64,000 bases of DNA from Chryseobacterium gleum (GTDB lineage Bacteria > Bacteroidota > Bacteroidia > Flavobacteriales > Schleiferiaceae): contig CAMCXO010000004.1 in assembly GCA_945883565.1 (NCBI GenBank), positions 62,001 through 126,000 on the forward strand. Direction: 5' to 3'. Below the pieces are notes generated by a model that saw only the letters and a program-made list of their open reading frames with translations, searched no databases and was not told the origin of the DNA. The translations under genes and the position numbers were made by a program. Positions 7,702 to 16,375 of the stretch are shown one piece after another (within the stretch, counting starts at the first letter, position 1; every line of letters begins with the position of its first letter).

Positions 7702-10700
7702 TAATATTGTCCGTAAATACTCATTCCTCCTCTAAAATATTGATGTTTTAAATGTTCATATACCAAATTCGTTTTTAAGTCAATGTCGTCTGTCTGATAA
7801 GTCGGGTAAGGCAATGTTTCAAATAAGGTCTTACTAACCGTATTAAAAACTGCCGCTGCTGTTACTGATTTGTCTGCCCATTGCTCAACTTTCAATTTCT
7901 CTTGTTTGAGTTCTTCGAGTAACGCAACCGATATTTTTTTGATTTCATTTTTCTCTTTTTCCTCTAACTTCTTCCCATGTCTTAGAATATCGAATATGGC
8001 TTTTTGCTCGTCTGTCAGTCCTTCTCTTTTAGTGTCGGCTTCTTCTTCTGAATAGGAGTTTACGAGTTCAATTAGCTTTCTGAATGTTTCTTTGATAACT
8101 ACTTCGTCTTTGCCTCTGTTGTACTCTTCAATGATTTCCTGATAGCGTTTGTAATAGTCAACCGTCAAAGGATTGCGTTCTACCATTCGTTTCAATTGCT
8201 TTTCAACTTTGTCTTTGAGTGACTGAACGGCAGCATTTTTATTTTTAGTCTTTAGGAAGTATTGCTCTAATAAGTCAAAATCCAGTCCGCTTAGGTCAAT
8301 GATTTTTTCTTCATTGTGTCCGGGTTCAGCAACCATATGTTCTATGGATTCATCTACCACGTTTTGAATTTTTCGCATTATGTCGGCAACATCTGCACTT
8401 TCAATATTGTCCTCTATAGCTGTGTAGATTACATCAATGGCGTTCTTTTTCGGTGCATATTGATTTAATGCTTTGTCGGGTTGCAGGGCTTTGTATTTCT
8501 TAAAAACCTCTCTTGCCAAAACCTGAAATTTCCGTTTGGTCTCGTCATTGGTGTAAACAGCGTTCACAGCTTTTTCCATTGCAGCCAATTTGTGCAAGCC
8601 GTCTGCTTTGATGAGTTCCTGTAAATCGAAATTCACTTCATCTTGCAAAAATGTTTCGGTGGCTTCTAATGCTTCTTCCAATTGCTTGATGAGATCTTCT
8701 TTTGGCTTATCGGGTGGTTCAGGTTTTTCGCCTCCACCGCCTTCGCCATCTTCTCCACCTGAACCATAAATTGCCAAAGCATCCAGCAAGGCAGTGTAAG
8801 TTTCAATGTAGTCCACAATCAAACCGTTGTTTTTGCCTTCGCTTATTCGGTTGGCTCTTGCAATGGCTTGCATTAACGTATGGGATTTCAGTGGCTTGTC
8901 AATGTACAAGGTTGATAGCGTTGGCACATCAAAACCAGTAATCCACATTGCACAAACTATCACGAAGCGGAAAGGGTCATCTTCATCCTTAAACCTTGCT
9001 TCAAGGTCTCCTTTATTCATTTTCTCCCGGTGTGGTTCAATATCTAAATCCCATTTCTGAAACTTTTGTATTTCGTTTTGTTCAGAACTCACCACTACAC
9101 ATATTTCGGTTTCCTTTATCCATTGCAGTTCACGGCTTTTTTCCAACAATTCTTGGTCGCCATATTTTCCTTTGGAAACTTCTTTTTCTAGTTGGTCAAC
9201 TGTCAGTTTCCAATGATGCGTAATTAAATCATACATTCTTACGGCTGTGAGTTTATCTAATGCGATAAACATTCCTTTGCCTTTATAGCCACGGTTACAA
9301 AAATGCCAAACGGCATCTTTGGCTATAGCATCTAATCGTTTCTTAGAAGTAAGTATCGGATATTCCCTTGCAAAAAGTTGTTCGACTCTACTGCGTTGGT
9401 CACTGTCTAAATCTTCGCTTTCAGCATCTATTACGGCTCTTATTTGGTCATTGATAACAGGGTTTTTCAATCCTAAATACTCGCCTCTGTTTTCGTAGTA
9501 AAGTGGAACGGTTGCTCCATCATCCACACTTCGTTTGAAATCGTAACGAGAAACATAATCACCAAAAATCCGCTTGGTAATTTCATCATCTTTGAAAAGC
9601 GGTGTTCCTGTAAATCCAATAAATGAAGCGTTCGGCAAGGCATTACGCAAATTCATTGCTAAATTTCCGCCTTGTGTTCTGTGTGCTTCGTCTGAAATGA
9701 CAATTATATTATCCCGCTTGGTTATTTCTTCTTCAAAGTTGAATTTGTGAATGAGAGTAAACAAATAGCGGTGTTCCGAACTTAGCAACTCTTTCAAATG
9801 CTTTCCACTATTGGCTTTCAATGAATCTTTTGAGCCTGATTTTACTTGCGGCACAGCACCAATTCCGCTAAATGTGCCGTAAATCTGTGTATCTAATTCG
9901 TTGCGGTCGGTAACAATCAGAAAAGTATAGCTGCCTGTAAATTTGTGGTGGATTTTTTGGCAGAAGAAAACCATTGAGTATGATTTTCCGCTTCCCTGAG
10001 TATGCCAAAACACACCCAATTTTTGTTTCTCCTCTAAACTGATTTTGCCCAGTTTGTAGAGTTGTTCTTTGTGCTGTATGTTCTCGATGGCTTTGTTAAC
10101 CCCAATAAACTGATGGTTTCGGGCAATGAGTTTTACCACCTTGCCTAATGAATTATCAAACAGAATGAAGTTCTCAAACAAATCTAAAAAGCGTTTCTTT
10201 TCGCAAACACCTACAATAATTCTATCTAAGGCAACAATGCCTTCGTCTTCTTCGGTGATACGTTTCCATTCGTGAAAGTGTTGATACTTGCCCGTAACAC
10301 TACCAATGCGGCTTTCAATGCCGTTGCTCAACATTACAAAGGCGTTGTAATAAAAAAGTTTTGGAATTACGTCTTTGTAATCAGTGAAATTATCGTTGTA
10401 GGCGTTTTCTAATTTGCGATGGGCTGCTTTTAGTTCAATGAACAGCATCGGAATCCCATTTATAAAACCAATAATATCGGGTCTGCGTTCACGGTTGCTC
10501 TTGCCCTGAATCCACAGTTGGCGAACGGCTAAAAAGTTGTTGTTACCGGCATTGTCAAAATCAAAAACTTTGAGGGTTACTATCCTCACCCCCTGCCCCT
10601 CTCCAGATGGAGAGGGGAGCTGAACGGGAATACCATTGCGGAGCAATTGGTGTTTTTCATAGTTTATTTCAGCTAATGATTTGGTAATGCTTTCTTCAAT

Positions 10701-10871
10701 CAGTTTTTCGTAGGCTTGGTTGTATGCTTGTTCGGGCAAGTTGGGATTGAACTGTATCAGCTTTTCAAAAAATATCTTTTTGAGCACGACTTCTTTTTTG
10801 TTCTGTCTGCCCAATGTGCTGCCTTCGCCAAAGCCTTCTTTGTTGTAAGCCACTAGCGTATCCCAATCCAA
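7701..10871 (-). CDS. hsdR: Type I restriction endonuclease subunit R, orphan, start codon damaged
   Basis: ATP-dependent translocase/nuclease of type I restriction systems. In order: PD-(D/E)xK nuclease 'RPDIIGFINGIPMLFIELKA' (about residues 130-149), Walker A TQGSGKS (291-297), DEAH (394-397), motif III TGTP (421-424), and a helical C-terminus for HsdM contact. Length is normal. The frame begins at a TTG (10871) in mid-domain: the codons upstream still read 'LVEQTAIDLFFNQ', but the ancestral ATG is now ATA (10935-10937) and a TAA lies at 10917-10919. Translation therefore needs the TTG or another non-ATG start, and the gene may be inactive. No hsdM or hsdS is present in the window. A palindromic repeat is inserted in frame at 10583-10624. 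Confidence 0.85.
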   Translation of the reverse strand: MDWDTLVAYNKEGFGEGSTLGRQNKKEVVLKKIFFEKLIQFNPNLPEQAYNQAYEKLIEESITKSLAEINYEKHQLLRNGIPVQLPSPSGEGQGVRIVTLKVFDFDNAGNNNFLAVRQLWIQGKSNRERRPDIIGFINGIPMLFIELKAAHRKLENAYNDNFTDYKDVIPKLFYYNAFVMLSNGIESRIGSVTGKYQHFHEWKRITEEDEGIVALDRIIVGVCEKKRFLDLFENFILFDNSLGKVVKLIARNHQFIGVNKAIENIQHKEQLYKLGKISLEEKQKLGVFWHTQGSGKSYSMVFFCQKIHHKFTGSYTFLIVTDRNELDTQIYGTFSGIGAVPQVKSGSKDSLKANSGKHLKELLSSEHRYLFTLIHKFNFEEEITKRDNIIVISDEAHRTQGGNLAMNLRNALPNASFIGFTGTPLFKDDEITKRIFGDYVSRYDFKRSVDDGATVPLYYENRGEYLGLKNPVINDQIRAVIDAESEDLDSDQRSRVEQLFAREYPILTSKKRLDAIAKDAVWHFCNRGYKGKGMFIALDKLTAVRMYDLITHHWKLTVDQLEKEVSKGKYGDQELLEKSRELQWIKETEICVVVSSEQNEIQKFQKWDLDIEPHREKMNKGDLEARFKDEDDPFRFVIVCAMWITGFDVPTLSTLYIDKPLKSHTLMQAIARANRISEGKNNGLIVDYIETYTALLDALAIYGSGGEDGEGGGGEKPEPPDKPKEDLIKQLEEALEATETFLQDEVNFDLQELIKADGLHKLAAMEKAVNAVYTNDETKRKFQVLAREVFKKYKALQPDKALNQYAPKKNAIDVIYTAIEDNIESADVADIMRKIQNVVDESIEHMVAEPGHNEEKIIDLSGLDFDLLEQYFLKTKNKNAAVQSLKDKVEKQLKRMVERNPLTVDYYKRYQEIIEEYNRGKDEVVIKETFRKLIELVNSYSEEEADTKREGLTDEQKAIFDILRHGKKLEEKEKNEIKKISVALLEELKQEKLKVEQWADKSVTAAAVFNTVSKTLFETLPYPTYQTDDIDLKTNLVYEHLKHQYFRGGMSIYGQY
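10583..10624. repeat. Palindromic interspersed repeat inserted in frame in hsdR
   Basis: CCCCTCTCCA (10596-10605) and TGGAGAGGGG (10608-10617) form a perfect stem with a 2-nt loop, inside a CCTCACCCCCTGCCCC context familiar from dispersed repeats of several bacterial phyla. It encodes 'LPSPSGEGQGVRI' (about residues 85-97) where HsdR proteins normally have a short charged linker before 'VFDFDN'. Confidence 0.8.
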
Positions 10872-10937
10872 CTGATTGAAAAATAAATCAATCGCTGTTT
10901 GTTCAACTAAATTATCTTATGAATATTCCCAAGTTAT
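10834..10937. repeat. hsdR 5'-end direct repeat, copy 1
   Basis: 104 bp matching 12458-12561; the first about 70 bp are nearly identical and the last 30 bp are diverged. It is joined to the intact hsdR body. Its ATG is ATA and the frame carries TAA at 10917-10919. The stop codon of the chaperone gene (10934-10936) overlaps the lost start. Confidence 0.9.
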
Positions 10938-11407
10938 CCATTATTCTTATTATGAAGCAAATTGTTCGGATTGATAATGGGCAACATAAAATTTTGCAAT
11001 GCCGTGCCTTGCAGTCGGGTTAAAAGAATGCCTCTTGATGTAGAATAGGTTACAGTTGAAAGTGCATTTGCCAATCCCGGATGCAGATTCAAACGCTTGT
11101 TTTTTTCGGGTGTGGCAAGCTCTTCTAAATTTTCAATTCGATAAATAAATATCAAATGAAAATTTCCCGTTGCTTCGACTTCGTTTTCGCCTTTGCTATC
11201 GGTTTTTATGCTAACAGTAAAATCGGCCTTAGCCAATTTATCGTCAAGGTTAAAGCCCAATTGTAAGGAGTTGTCTAATTGGTGTCCGACAACTTTGCTA
11301 ATTTCAAAATTTTCAGGTGTGTCCACCTGTCCTTTAATCATTTTGAAATCAATCAAAGTAATCTTTTCCGGGTCGAAAACAATTTTATCCTGCATTGCTC
11401 CATTCAT
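10934..11407 (-). CDS. SecB-like chaperone of a putative toxin-antitoxin-chaperone module
   Basis: 157 residues with the beta-rich layout of SecB-like proteins: 'DNSLQLGFNLDD.....FTVSIKTD', 'FHLIFIYRIENL', and a C-terminal helix ending 'ILLTRLQGTALQNFMLPIIN', comparable with the family's '..G.PP..LPPINF' ending. The assignment rests on this pattern and on gene order (toxin-like, XRE antitoxin, SecB-like), as in known TAC modules where the chaperone protects the antitoxin. The start overlaps the antitoxin 3' end by 23 bp (ATG 11407) or 11 bp (ATG 11395). Remote similarity only; a different beta-sandwich protein is possible. Confidence 0.55.
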   Translation of the reverse strand: MNGAMQDKIVFDPEKITLIDFKMIKGQVDTPENFEISKVVGHQLDNSLQLGFNLDDKLAKADFTVSIKTDSKGENEVEATGNFHLIFIYRIENLEELATPEKNKRLNLHPGLANALSTVTYSTSRGILLTRLQGTALQNFMLPIINPNNLLHNKNNG

Positions 11408-11798
11408 TGTAAGGTTCAGTTACTTCAGCAAATTGCCAAACCTTTCCACTCGTTTTTGTATCGAGATTTGTGTAACTCACATTGGTGTGCACCCTGCACA
11501 TAAAACCGTCTACTACAAATGCTGTCTGTGCTTTTTTCTTCGGCACTTCTAATAATGGCTCACCCAGTTCAGCAGACAATTTTGCCAGCGAACGCAAGGT
11601 GAAATTGTGCTCACCGCTCAGCCATTTGGAAATTTCAGATGGTTTTTTATCCATTTTCTCTGCGAGTTTCTTTTTGCTGATGTTATTTTCAAGCAATAGC
11701 TGATTGATACGAACGACTAGGTCGGCATAAAGCCTCACGAAGATTTCTACATCTTCAGGGGTTTCATCCAATATTTCTTGAAAGATCTTACTTCTCAT
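11385..11798 (-). CDS. XRE-family HTH antitoxin with C-terminal extension
   Basis: 137 residues. A Cro/C1-type helix-turn-helix occupies about residues 29-80 ('LLLENNISKKKLAEKMDKKP', 'SEISKWLSGEHNFTLRSLAKLSAELG'). An extension of about 50 residues rich in aromatic and beta-forming positions follows ('FVVDGFMCRVHTNVSYTN', 'KVWQFAEV'). In TAC modules such an extension is the chaperone-addiction segment that a SecB-like partner binds; that role is inferred. It lies 12 bp downstream of the putative toxin and overlaps the chaperone gene. It probably autoregulates the three-gene operon. Confidence 0.75.
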   Translation of the reverse strand: MRSKIFQEILDETPEDVEIFVRLYADLVVRINQLLLENNISKKKLAEKMDKKPSEISKWLSGEHNFTLRSLAKLSAELGEPLLEVPKKKAQTAFVVDGFMCRVHTNVSYTNLDTKTSGKVWQFAEVTEPYNEWSNAG

Positions 11799-11810
11799 TT
11801 TGTTTGTCTT

Positions 11811-12329
11811 TTATATCATTATGTCATCGCTACCATCGTAATATCGAAATGATCTTTGGTCAGCGGTAATGAAAATGTCTTTGTCTCTCAATGCATCCAA
11901 AATGCGTTTGGCAAAAATGTTGGCTTCTTGAAATGCCATACTTGTTTTTCCTCCTTGTGCTGTATCGGCTGTTTTCTCACCTCCGTTAAACAGCACCACC
12001 AAGGTTTCTGAAATTCGCAAACAATATAATCGAAGCGGAAAATTGCCGAAACGGATGTAAAGGTCCTCCACTTGGTAAGTGCCTGAAGGGGGAAGTGCCT
12101 CTGCATTGTTTTCGAACCTGAAGAAGTCGGGCCGTGCTCCATATTCATCTCCGATGACCACTTCAAGAAAGCTTGCCAGTTCTCGTAAGGGATGTTTGAG
12201 TTGCTCATCGTATATGAATTTTTGAAAAAACTTATCCGTTTCCGAAAGGGCAGCATCTTCCCACCTTACGGTGTAAAAGGTGCAAACCTTCCCTTGGTCG
12301 TCAAATATTTTAAGTTCAAATGTATTCAC
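11811..12329 (-). CDS. Putative toxin, first gene of the TAC-like operon
   Basis: 172-residue protein with no family I can name. The N-terminus 'MNTFELKIFDDQGKVCTFYTVRWED' and the core 'YIRFGNFPLRLYCLRISETLVVLFNGGEKTADTAQ' give alternating strands ending in a 'lR(L)...LVVLFNGG.K' motif reminiscent of HigB/RelE-like and Gp49-like toxins. 'FQEANIFAKRILDAL' follows as a helix. A toxin role is inferred from position directly upstream of an XRE protein and a SecB-like protein. Start ATG 12329 is preceded by an AT-rich stretch, suitable for the operon promoter. Confidence 0.5.
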   Translation of the reverse strand: MNTFELKIFDDQGKVCTFYTVRWEDAALSETDKFFQKFIYDEQLKHPLRELASFLEVVIGDEYGARPDFFRFENNAEALPPSGTYQVEDLYIRFGNFPLRLYCLRISETLVVLFNGGEKTADTAQGGKTSMAFQEANIFAKRILDALRDKDIFITADQRSFRYYDGSDDIMI

Positions 12330-12457
12330 TTATAACTGAATTACGCAAGCCTTTGTTTCACTTTTAAGTTAATTCACGTTTATACTATACCATATTTGTA
12401 TACAAATTAATGTTATAATATTTAATTTTCTTGTCAATCGATGCTCTTTAATAAAAA

Positions 12458-12561
12458 CCTTCTTTGTTGTAAGCCACTAGCGTATCCCAATCCAACTGAT
12501 TGAAAAATAAATCAATCGCTGTTTGTTCAACCAAACAATCTTCTGACTATTCCCAAGTCAT
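12458..12561. repeat. hsdR 5'-end direct repeat, copy 2 (stub)
   Basis: Retains the ancestral hsdR start: on the minus strand ATG (12559-12561) then 'TWE', a TAG at 12547-12549, then 'SEDCLVEQTAIDLFFNQLDW' and on to 'DTLVAYNKEGF'. It then breaks off at about 12458, where the toxin-operon flank begins. It lies directly downstream of the dprA-like stop, showing the original gene order dprA-like to hsdR. Confidence 0.9.
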
Positions 12562-12562
12562 A

Positions 12563-13735
12563 CTATCCGAATAAAGTAAGAGATATTACATCGGTTCTGG
12601 TAAATTTTGCAGGCTTTCCGGCTACTGTTTTTACGTTCGGATTCTTCTTTAAGAAACTGGTCAGTTTCCTGCTGTCCCAATCCAATTTCAAGCCGAGCAA
12701 TATTTCCTTTGATGTATATGTTCCTTTATTTAAAAATTCTAATATTTCTTTCTCGATATTTCTTTTTCCGCTTTCCATGTCATTAGTAGGTTCATTTACT
12801 TCATTTTTTTGTACAAGTTCAAATAACTCGGATGGTGCTTTTATTTTTTTATCAACTACTTCACCGTACATGTTTACTGCTAAAGCACCCAATTCTACTA
12901 ATTTAAGGTTGGCATTTTTCTCTTTGGGTTCAGGGTAACGAACATAGATTTTCCGACCTCGTTTTAATCCATCCATAGCTCCTTCCCATGTGCCGCCTTT
13001 GCTGTCTGATTCCGCCACATAAATTTCTTTAGCCAAACCATAGATGTATGCATTTCTGGCCATGGCCAAGCCGACATCCCAACCTGCTTTTGGAAAGAAT
13101 GTGCTCAATACTAAAACATCCCCGTTTACAATAGGCTCATAGTATTTCTTAAAACCTGACTGAAAAGTCAAAATGCCTTGTGGTAAAACAATTATGCTCT
13201 TTCCATTGAATTCTATTGTGCTGTCTAAAGCCTGTTTATCCACTCCTTTTGCAAAACCACTCACCACAACTTTAAATTCTTTTACACTTTTCTTTGCTAC
13301 ATGGTCAGTAAACATTAATGCTTTATCTCCGGCATTTCTAGAACCAACAATCGCTACTGCATCCTCTTGTAGCAAACCTTTTCTGCCTTTGATGTAAAGG
13401 ACAGGCGGAGAACTTTTAATTTTCAAATTCTCTTTTAAAACCACGGGGTAATCCGGAGAATTAATAGGAATAATTTGAAAACCTTCATTTTGCAATTGCT
13501 CGGCAATGAAAGCTAATTGAGGCATATCCGTTTTAGCATACTCCAAGTCAGCCAACTCCTTGTCGGTGAAGGCAAATAATTCTTTCCATCCCTTTTTATC
13601 TATGGCAAAGAAATCAGCCCACAACATTTTGTTTTCGTGAATGACTTGAATGATGAAGCGATTTGTCCTCTCAACCGACCATTTAGGCAAGTGAGCTATC
13701 GCAATCCAATAAGTTTTATCTATGTATTCGTTCAT
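12563..13735 (-). CDS. DprA/Smf-like protein in a defence context
   Basis: 390 residues. A DprA Rossmann-type domain is clear: 'VAIVGSRNAGDKALMF' (about 127-142), 'VVSGFAKGVDKQALDSTI' (157-174), 'IIVLPQGI' (181-188). Further on, 'SDSKGGTWEGAMDGLKRGR' resembles the family's 'S...SGSL.TA..A...GR' end. The C-terminus 'EILEFLNKGTYTSKEILLGL' looks like a winged helix, as in DprA. DprA proteins bind single-stranded DNA and load RecA in transformation. Here the close link to the RecQ-phosphoribosyltransferase gene (11 bp apart), and originally to hsdR, suggests a role in DNA-directed immunity. That role is inference. Confidence 0.85.
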   Translation of the reverse strand: MNEYIDKTYWIAIAHLPKWSVERTNRFIIQVIHENKMLWADFFAIDKKGWKELFAFTDKELADLEYAKTDMPQLAFIAEQLQNEGFQIIPINSPDYPVVLKENLKIKSSPPVLYIKGRKGLLQEDAVAIVGSRNAGDKALMFTDHVAKKSVKEFKVVVSGFAKGVDKQALDSTIEFNGKSIIVLPQGILTFQSGFKKYYEPIVNGDVLVLSTFFPKAGWDVGLAMARNAYIYGLAKEIYVAESDSKGGTWEGAMDGLKRGRKIYVRYPEPKEKNANLKLVELGALAVNMYGEVVDKKIKAPSELFELVQKNEVNEPTNDMESGKRNIEKEILEFLNKGTYTSKEILLGLKLDWDSRKLTSFLKKNPNVKTVAGKPAKFTRTDVISLTLFG

Positions 13736-13746
13736 GTCAATGCTTC

Positions 13747-15762
13747 TTAAATGTCGCCTCCTACCGTTCTTGCAATTACAAGCGGTGCAATGGTGGTGGT
13801 TCCTATGTTTGTCAAATATTGTCCAATCTCTTTGATTGTATAACCGCTATCAAAGATGTCATCAATCAGTAAAATGCTTTTTCCCGCCATCTCATCAGGA
13901 TTTTGGTATGCAAACTTCCCATGCACATTGTCCTTTTTAGAAATTCCGCTTTGAAATACTTTTTGAGGTGAAGTTGCTGCCGTTTTAATCAACTTATGTG
14001 AAATCGGGATGCTCAGTGTTCTTGAAATTTTCTCGGCAAAGTTCTTAACCAATTCACCTGATTCTGTTGGCGGAACATAAAGTATCATATCAAACGTGGT
14101 ATTCCCGTAATACTTCTTGAATGCCATTAGCGTTAGACGAAGCAACCAGTCGGGGAAATCCCCACCGCCTTCGTATTTTGAATGTCTTAAGGCAGCACCC
14201 ACATTTGAAACTCCGTAGTAAGATGCAGCCACGCCATTAACGATTTTGCTCTTAGTGGTTTCTACTTCCAACACCGGAAAAAAGGTTTCCCTGAATTCCT
14301 TCAATTGCTGTTTCATGGCTTCAGTAGCCATCACCCGCATATGTTGACGTGCATCATTATCACATACGCTACAAGCTCCCTGCCTTTCATCTCCCAAATA
14401 ATTGCACAGGTATTGCATTCTGCATGTCGAAATACCTGTGTATTCCAACATCTTTTCCAATTCCTGTTTCTGGGCGTTTCTCAGAGTTTCAAAGGCAGTA
14501 AGGTCTAATGCCGGGGCATCAGGATTGAAAAAGTATTTTTTGCTTTTACCGCTTAACTGCTCATTGATAATTTTTTGGTCAATTAAGTCTGCAAGGATGA
14601 CACTTACCTGCGTTTGTTTCAAATTGGTTGCTTTGATAATCTCGTTTCTGCCTAACAAAGCTTTTTTAGTCACAGCAATTACTTTTTCATACTTGGCAAC
14701 AGCAGGTTTACTTCCATCAATAAACGCCCTTGGCAATTCCGAATCTTCATTGGGGTTATATAAGAGAATGGCAAATGCTTCCTCACCATCACGACCGGCG
14801 CGACCAATTTCCTGATAGTAATGAATAGGTGATTGCGGAACTTGTGTGTGAATGATAAACCGAATATCGGGCTTGTCAATACCCATACCCAATGCATTGG
14901 TGGAAACAACGCAATCGTATTTATTATTGATGAAGTCGGTTTCTACCCGCATACGACTTTCTGCATCTAGCCTTCCGCTGTAAGCTGCTGAGTTGAATTT
15001 TAAGAACTGCAACCAGTTGGAGAAAATATCCGTGTTGGCTTGCGTTCCGGTATAAACTATGCCAGTTTTTTTCAGTTTGGGAAAATATTCTGCCAACCAA
15101 AAGAATTTTTCATCTTCACTTTCCACATGTACCACAAACAAGCGAATGTTAGAACGCATCAATTGCCCACGAATGGGTATCAAATCGGTGCCAACTTGTT
15201 GAATAATATCTTCCTGCACCCGTGGGGTGGCTGTAGCGGTGGTTGCCAATACCGGGAAATTCTTGGGCAATAATCGAACAAGGTTTACAATCCTACGGTA
15301 ATTAGGGCGGAAACTTTGTCCCCACATGGAAATACAATGTGCTTCGTCAATCACCACCATTGCCATTTTCATTTCCCTTGCGGCCATTATCCACGCAGCA
15401 TTCTCCATGCGTTCAGGGGCTATATATAGAATATCTAACTGGTTATTTTGGGCTTTGGAAATGACATCGGCATTCTCTGTATCGTCCTGGTTGGAATTAA
15501 TCGCTGCCGCACGGATACCCTTGGCTTGCATACTCCTCACCTGATCTCTCATCAAGGCTATAAGTGGAGAAAACACAATGGTAACACCTTGTAGTTGGGT
15601 GGCCGGAAACTGAAAGCACAATGATTTGCCAAATCCTGTTTTCTCAATGAACAGCACACGTCTGCCAGCCAACAGATTTTCAATAACCTGCCATTGCAAA
15701 TCGTGAAACTGCTTGAATCCAAACAGTTTTTGTAATTGTACTTCGGCTTGTTGTCGCGTCAT
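13747..15762 (-). CDS. RecQ-family helicase fused to a phosphoribosyltransferase domain
   Basis: 671 residues. The RecQ helicase core has Walker A 'EKTGFGKS' (40-47), 'DEAHCISMWGQSFRP' (139-153), motif V/VI 'GMGIDKPDIRFIIH' and 'QEIGRAGRDGE', and a four-cysteine zinc site 'CRMQYLCN...GACSVCDND'. The last about 170 residues form a type I phosphoribosyltransferase domain with the PRPP loop 'SILLIDDIFDSGYT' (629-642) and a 'KSKIVNGVAASYYGVSNVGAA' helical linker before it. The fusion is known in several phyla, often near DprA-like genes. The nucleotide substrate is unknown. Probably co-transcribed with the DprA-like gene that follows. Confidence 0.9.
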   Translation of the reverse strand: MTRQQAEVQLQKLFGFKQFHDLQWQVIENLLAGRRVLFIEKTGFGKSLCFQFPATQLQGVTIVFSPLIALMRDQVRSMQAKGIRAAAINSNQDDTENADVISKAQNNQLDILYIAPERMENAAWIMAAREMKMAMVVIDEAHCISMWGQSFRPNYRRIVNLVRLLPKNFPVLATTATATPRVQEDIIQQVGTDLIPIRGQLMRSNIRLFVVHVESEDEKFFWLAEYFPKLKKTGIVYTGTQANTDIFSNWLQFLKFNSAAYSGRLDAESRMRVETDFINNKYDCVVSTNALGMGIDKPDIRFIIHTQVPQSPIHYYQEIGRAGRDGEEAFAILLYNPNEDSELPRAFIDGSKPAVAKYEKVIAVTKKALLGRNEIIKATNLKQTQVSVILADLIDQKIINEQLSGKSKKYFFNPDAPALDLTAFETLRNAQKQELEKMLEYTGISTCRMQYLCNYLGDERQGACSVCDNDARQHMRVMATEAMKQQLKEFRETFFPVLEVETTKSKIVNGVAASYYGVSNVGAALRHSKYEGGGDFPDWLLRLTLMAFKKYYGNTTFDMILYVPPTESGELVKNFAEKISRTLSIPISHKLIKTAATSPQKVFQSGISKKDNVHGKFAYQNPDEMAGKSILLIDDIFDSGYTIKEIGQYLTNIGTTTIAPLVIARTVGGDI

Positions 15763-15833
15763 TTGTCTGAACTATGATTTTTAATGATTTTTGGATTACC
15801 TTGATTTCTTTGTTTGAACTAGCTTTTAAGTAA

Positions 15834-16184
15834 TCATTTAAACTCTAAACTTTTAGCAACTAAATTAATTAACAGTCCCACCTCTAAGTCATACGCTTCC
15901 AAATAGTTGGTGGCTTGTGCCAGGTGCACTTCTTCTAGTATAATGAGTGCCTTCAGCTCCACATTACGACATCTTCCACAAAAAAAATCAACCCTGCGGG
16001 TGCCAATATCAATGACTTCGTAGCAAAAACACATTCCCATTTCACGCTGCTTGCCCAGCCACTGCCTTTCCATTTCTATAGCCAATGCTCGCTGATATAT
16101 TACTTCCTGAAAACCATTGTCTAAGGCACTATGAACCTTCAAGGAACAGCCGACCATTATATGTTTCACTTCTTCGTATTTCAT
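15834..16184 (-). CDS. GxxExxY family protein
   Basis: The family signature is 'GFQEVIYQRAL' (G-x-x-E-x-x-Y), followed by 'VDFFCGRCRNVELKALIIL' and 'QATNYLEAYDLEVGLLINL', the PD-(D/E)xK-like half of the family. I prefer ATG 16184 ('MKYEEVKHIMVGCSLKVH'), which matches family N-termini; an upstream in-frame ATG at 16232 would add 16 residues of atypical sequence. Members are common in accessory regions of Bacteroidota; molecular function is unproven, though a nuclease-like fold is suspected. Confidence 0.85.
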   Translation of the reverse strand: MKYEEVKHIMVGCSLKVHSALDNGFQEVIYQRALAIEMERQWLGKQREMGMCFCYEVIDIGTRRVDFFCGRCRNVELKALIILEEVHLAQATNYLEAYDLEVGLLINLVAKSLEFK

Positions 16185-16375
16185 ACTAATCCTATTATTA
16201 ATGTATATGTTCTTCTGGACAAAAGGATTCAAAATAAATACGCTCAGCGCCTTGAATGTATTTCATGTGTTGAAAATACTGAATAACAAGGAATTATGCA
16301 ACTTTTCGGCACATATATTATTAACAATCAATTAATTAAAGAAAGCAATAGGGCTTTTAGACAGATTGACGTCAT

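Noticed and set aside
15834-16232. Longer start (ATG 16232) for the GxxExxY protein
   Set aside because: The extra 16 residues do not match family N-termini; ATG 16184 begins at the conserved region.
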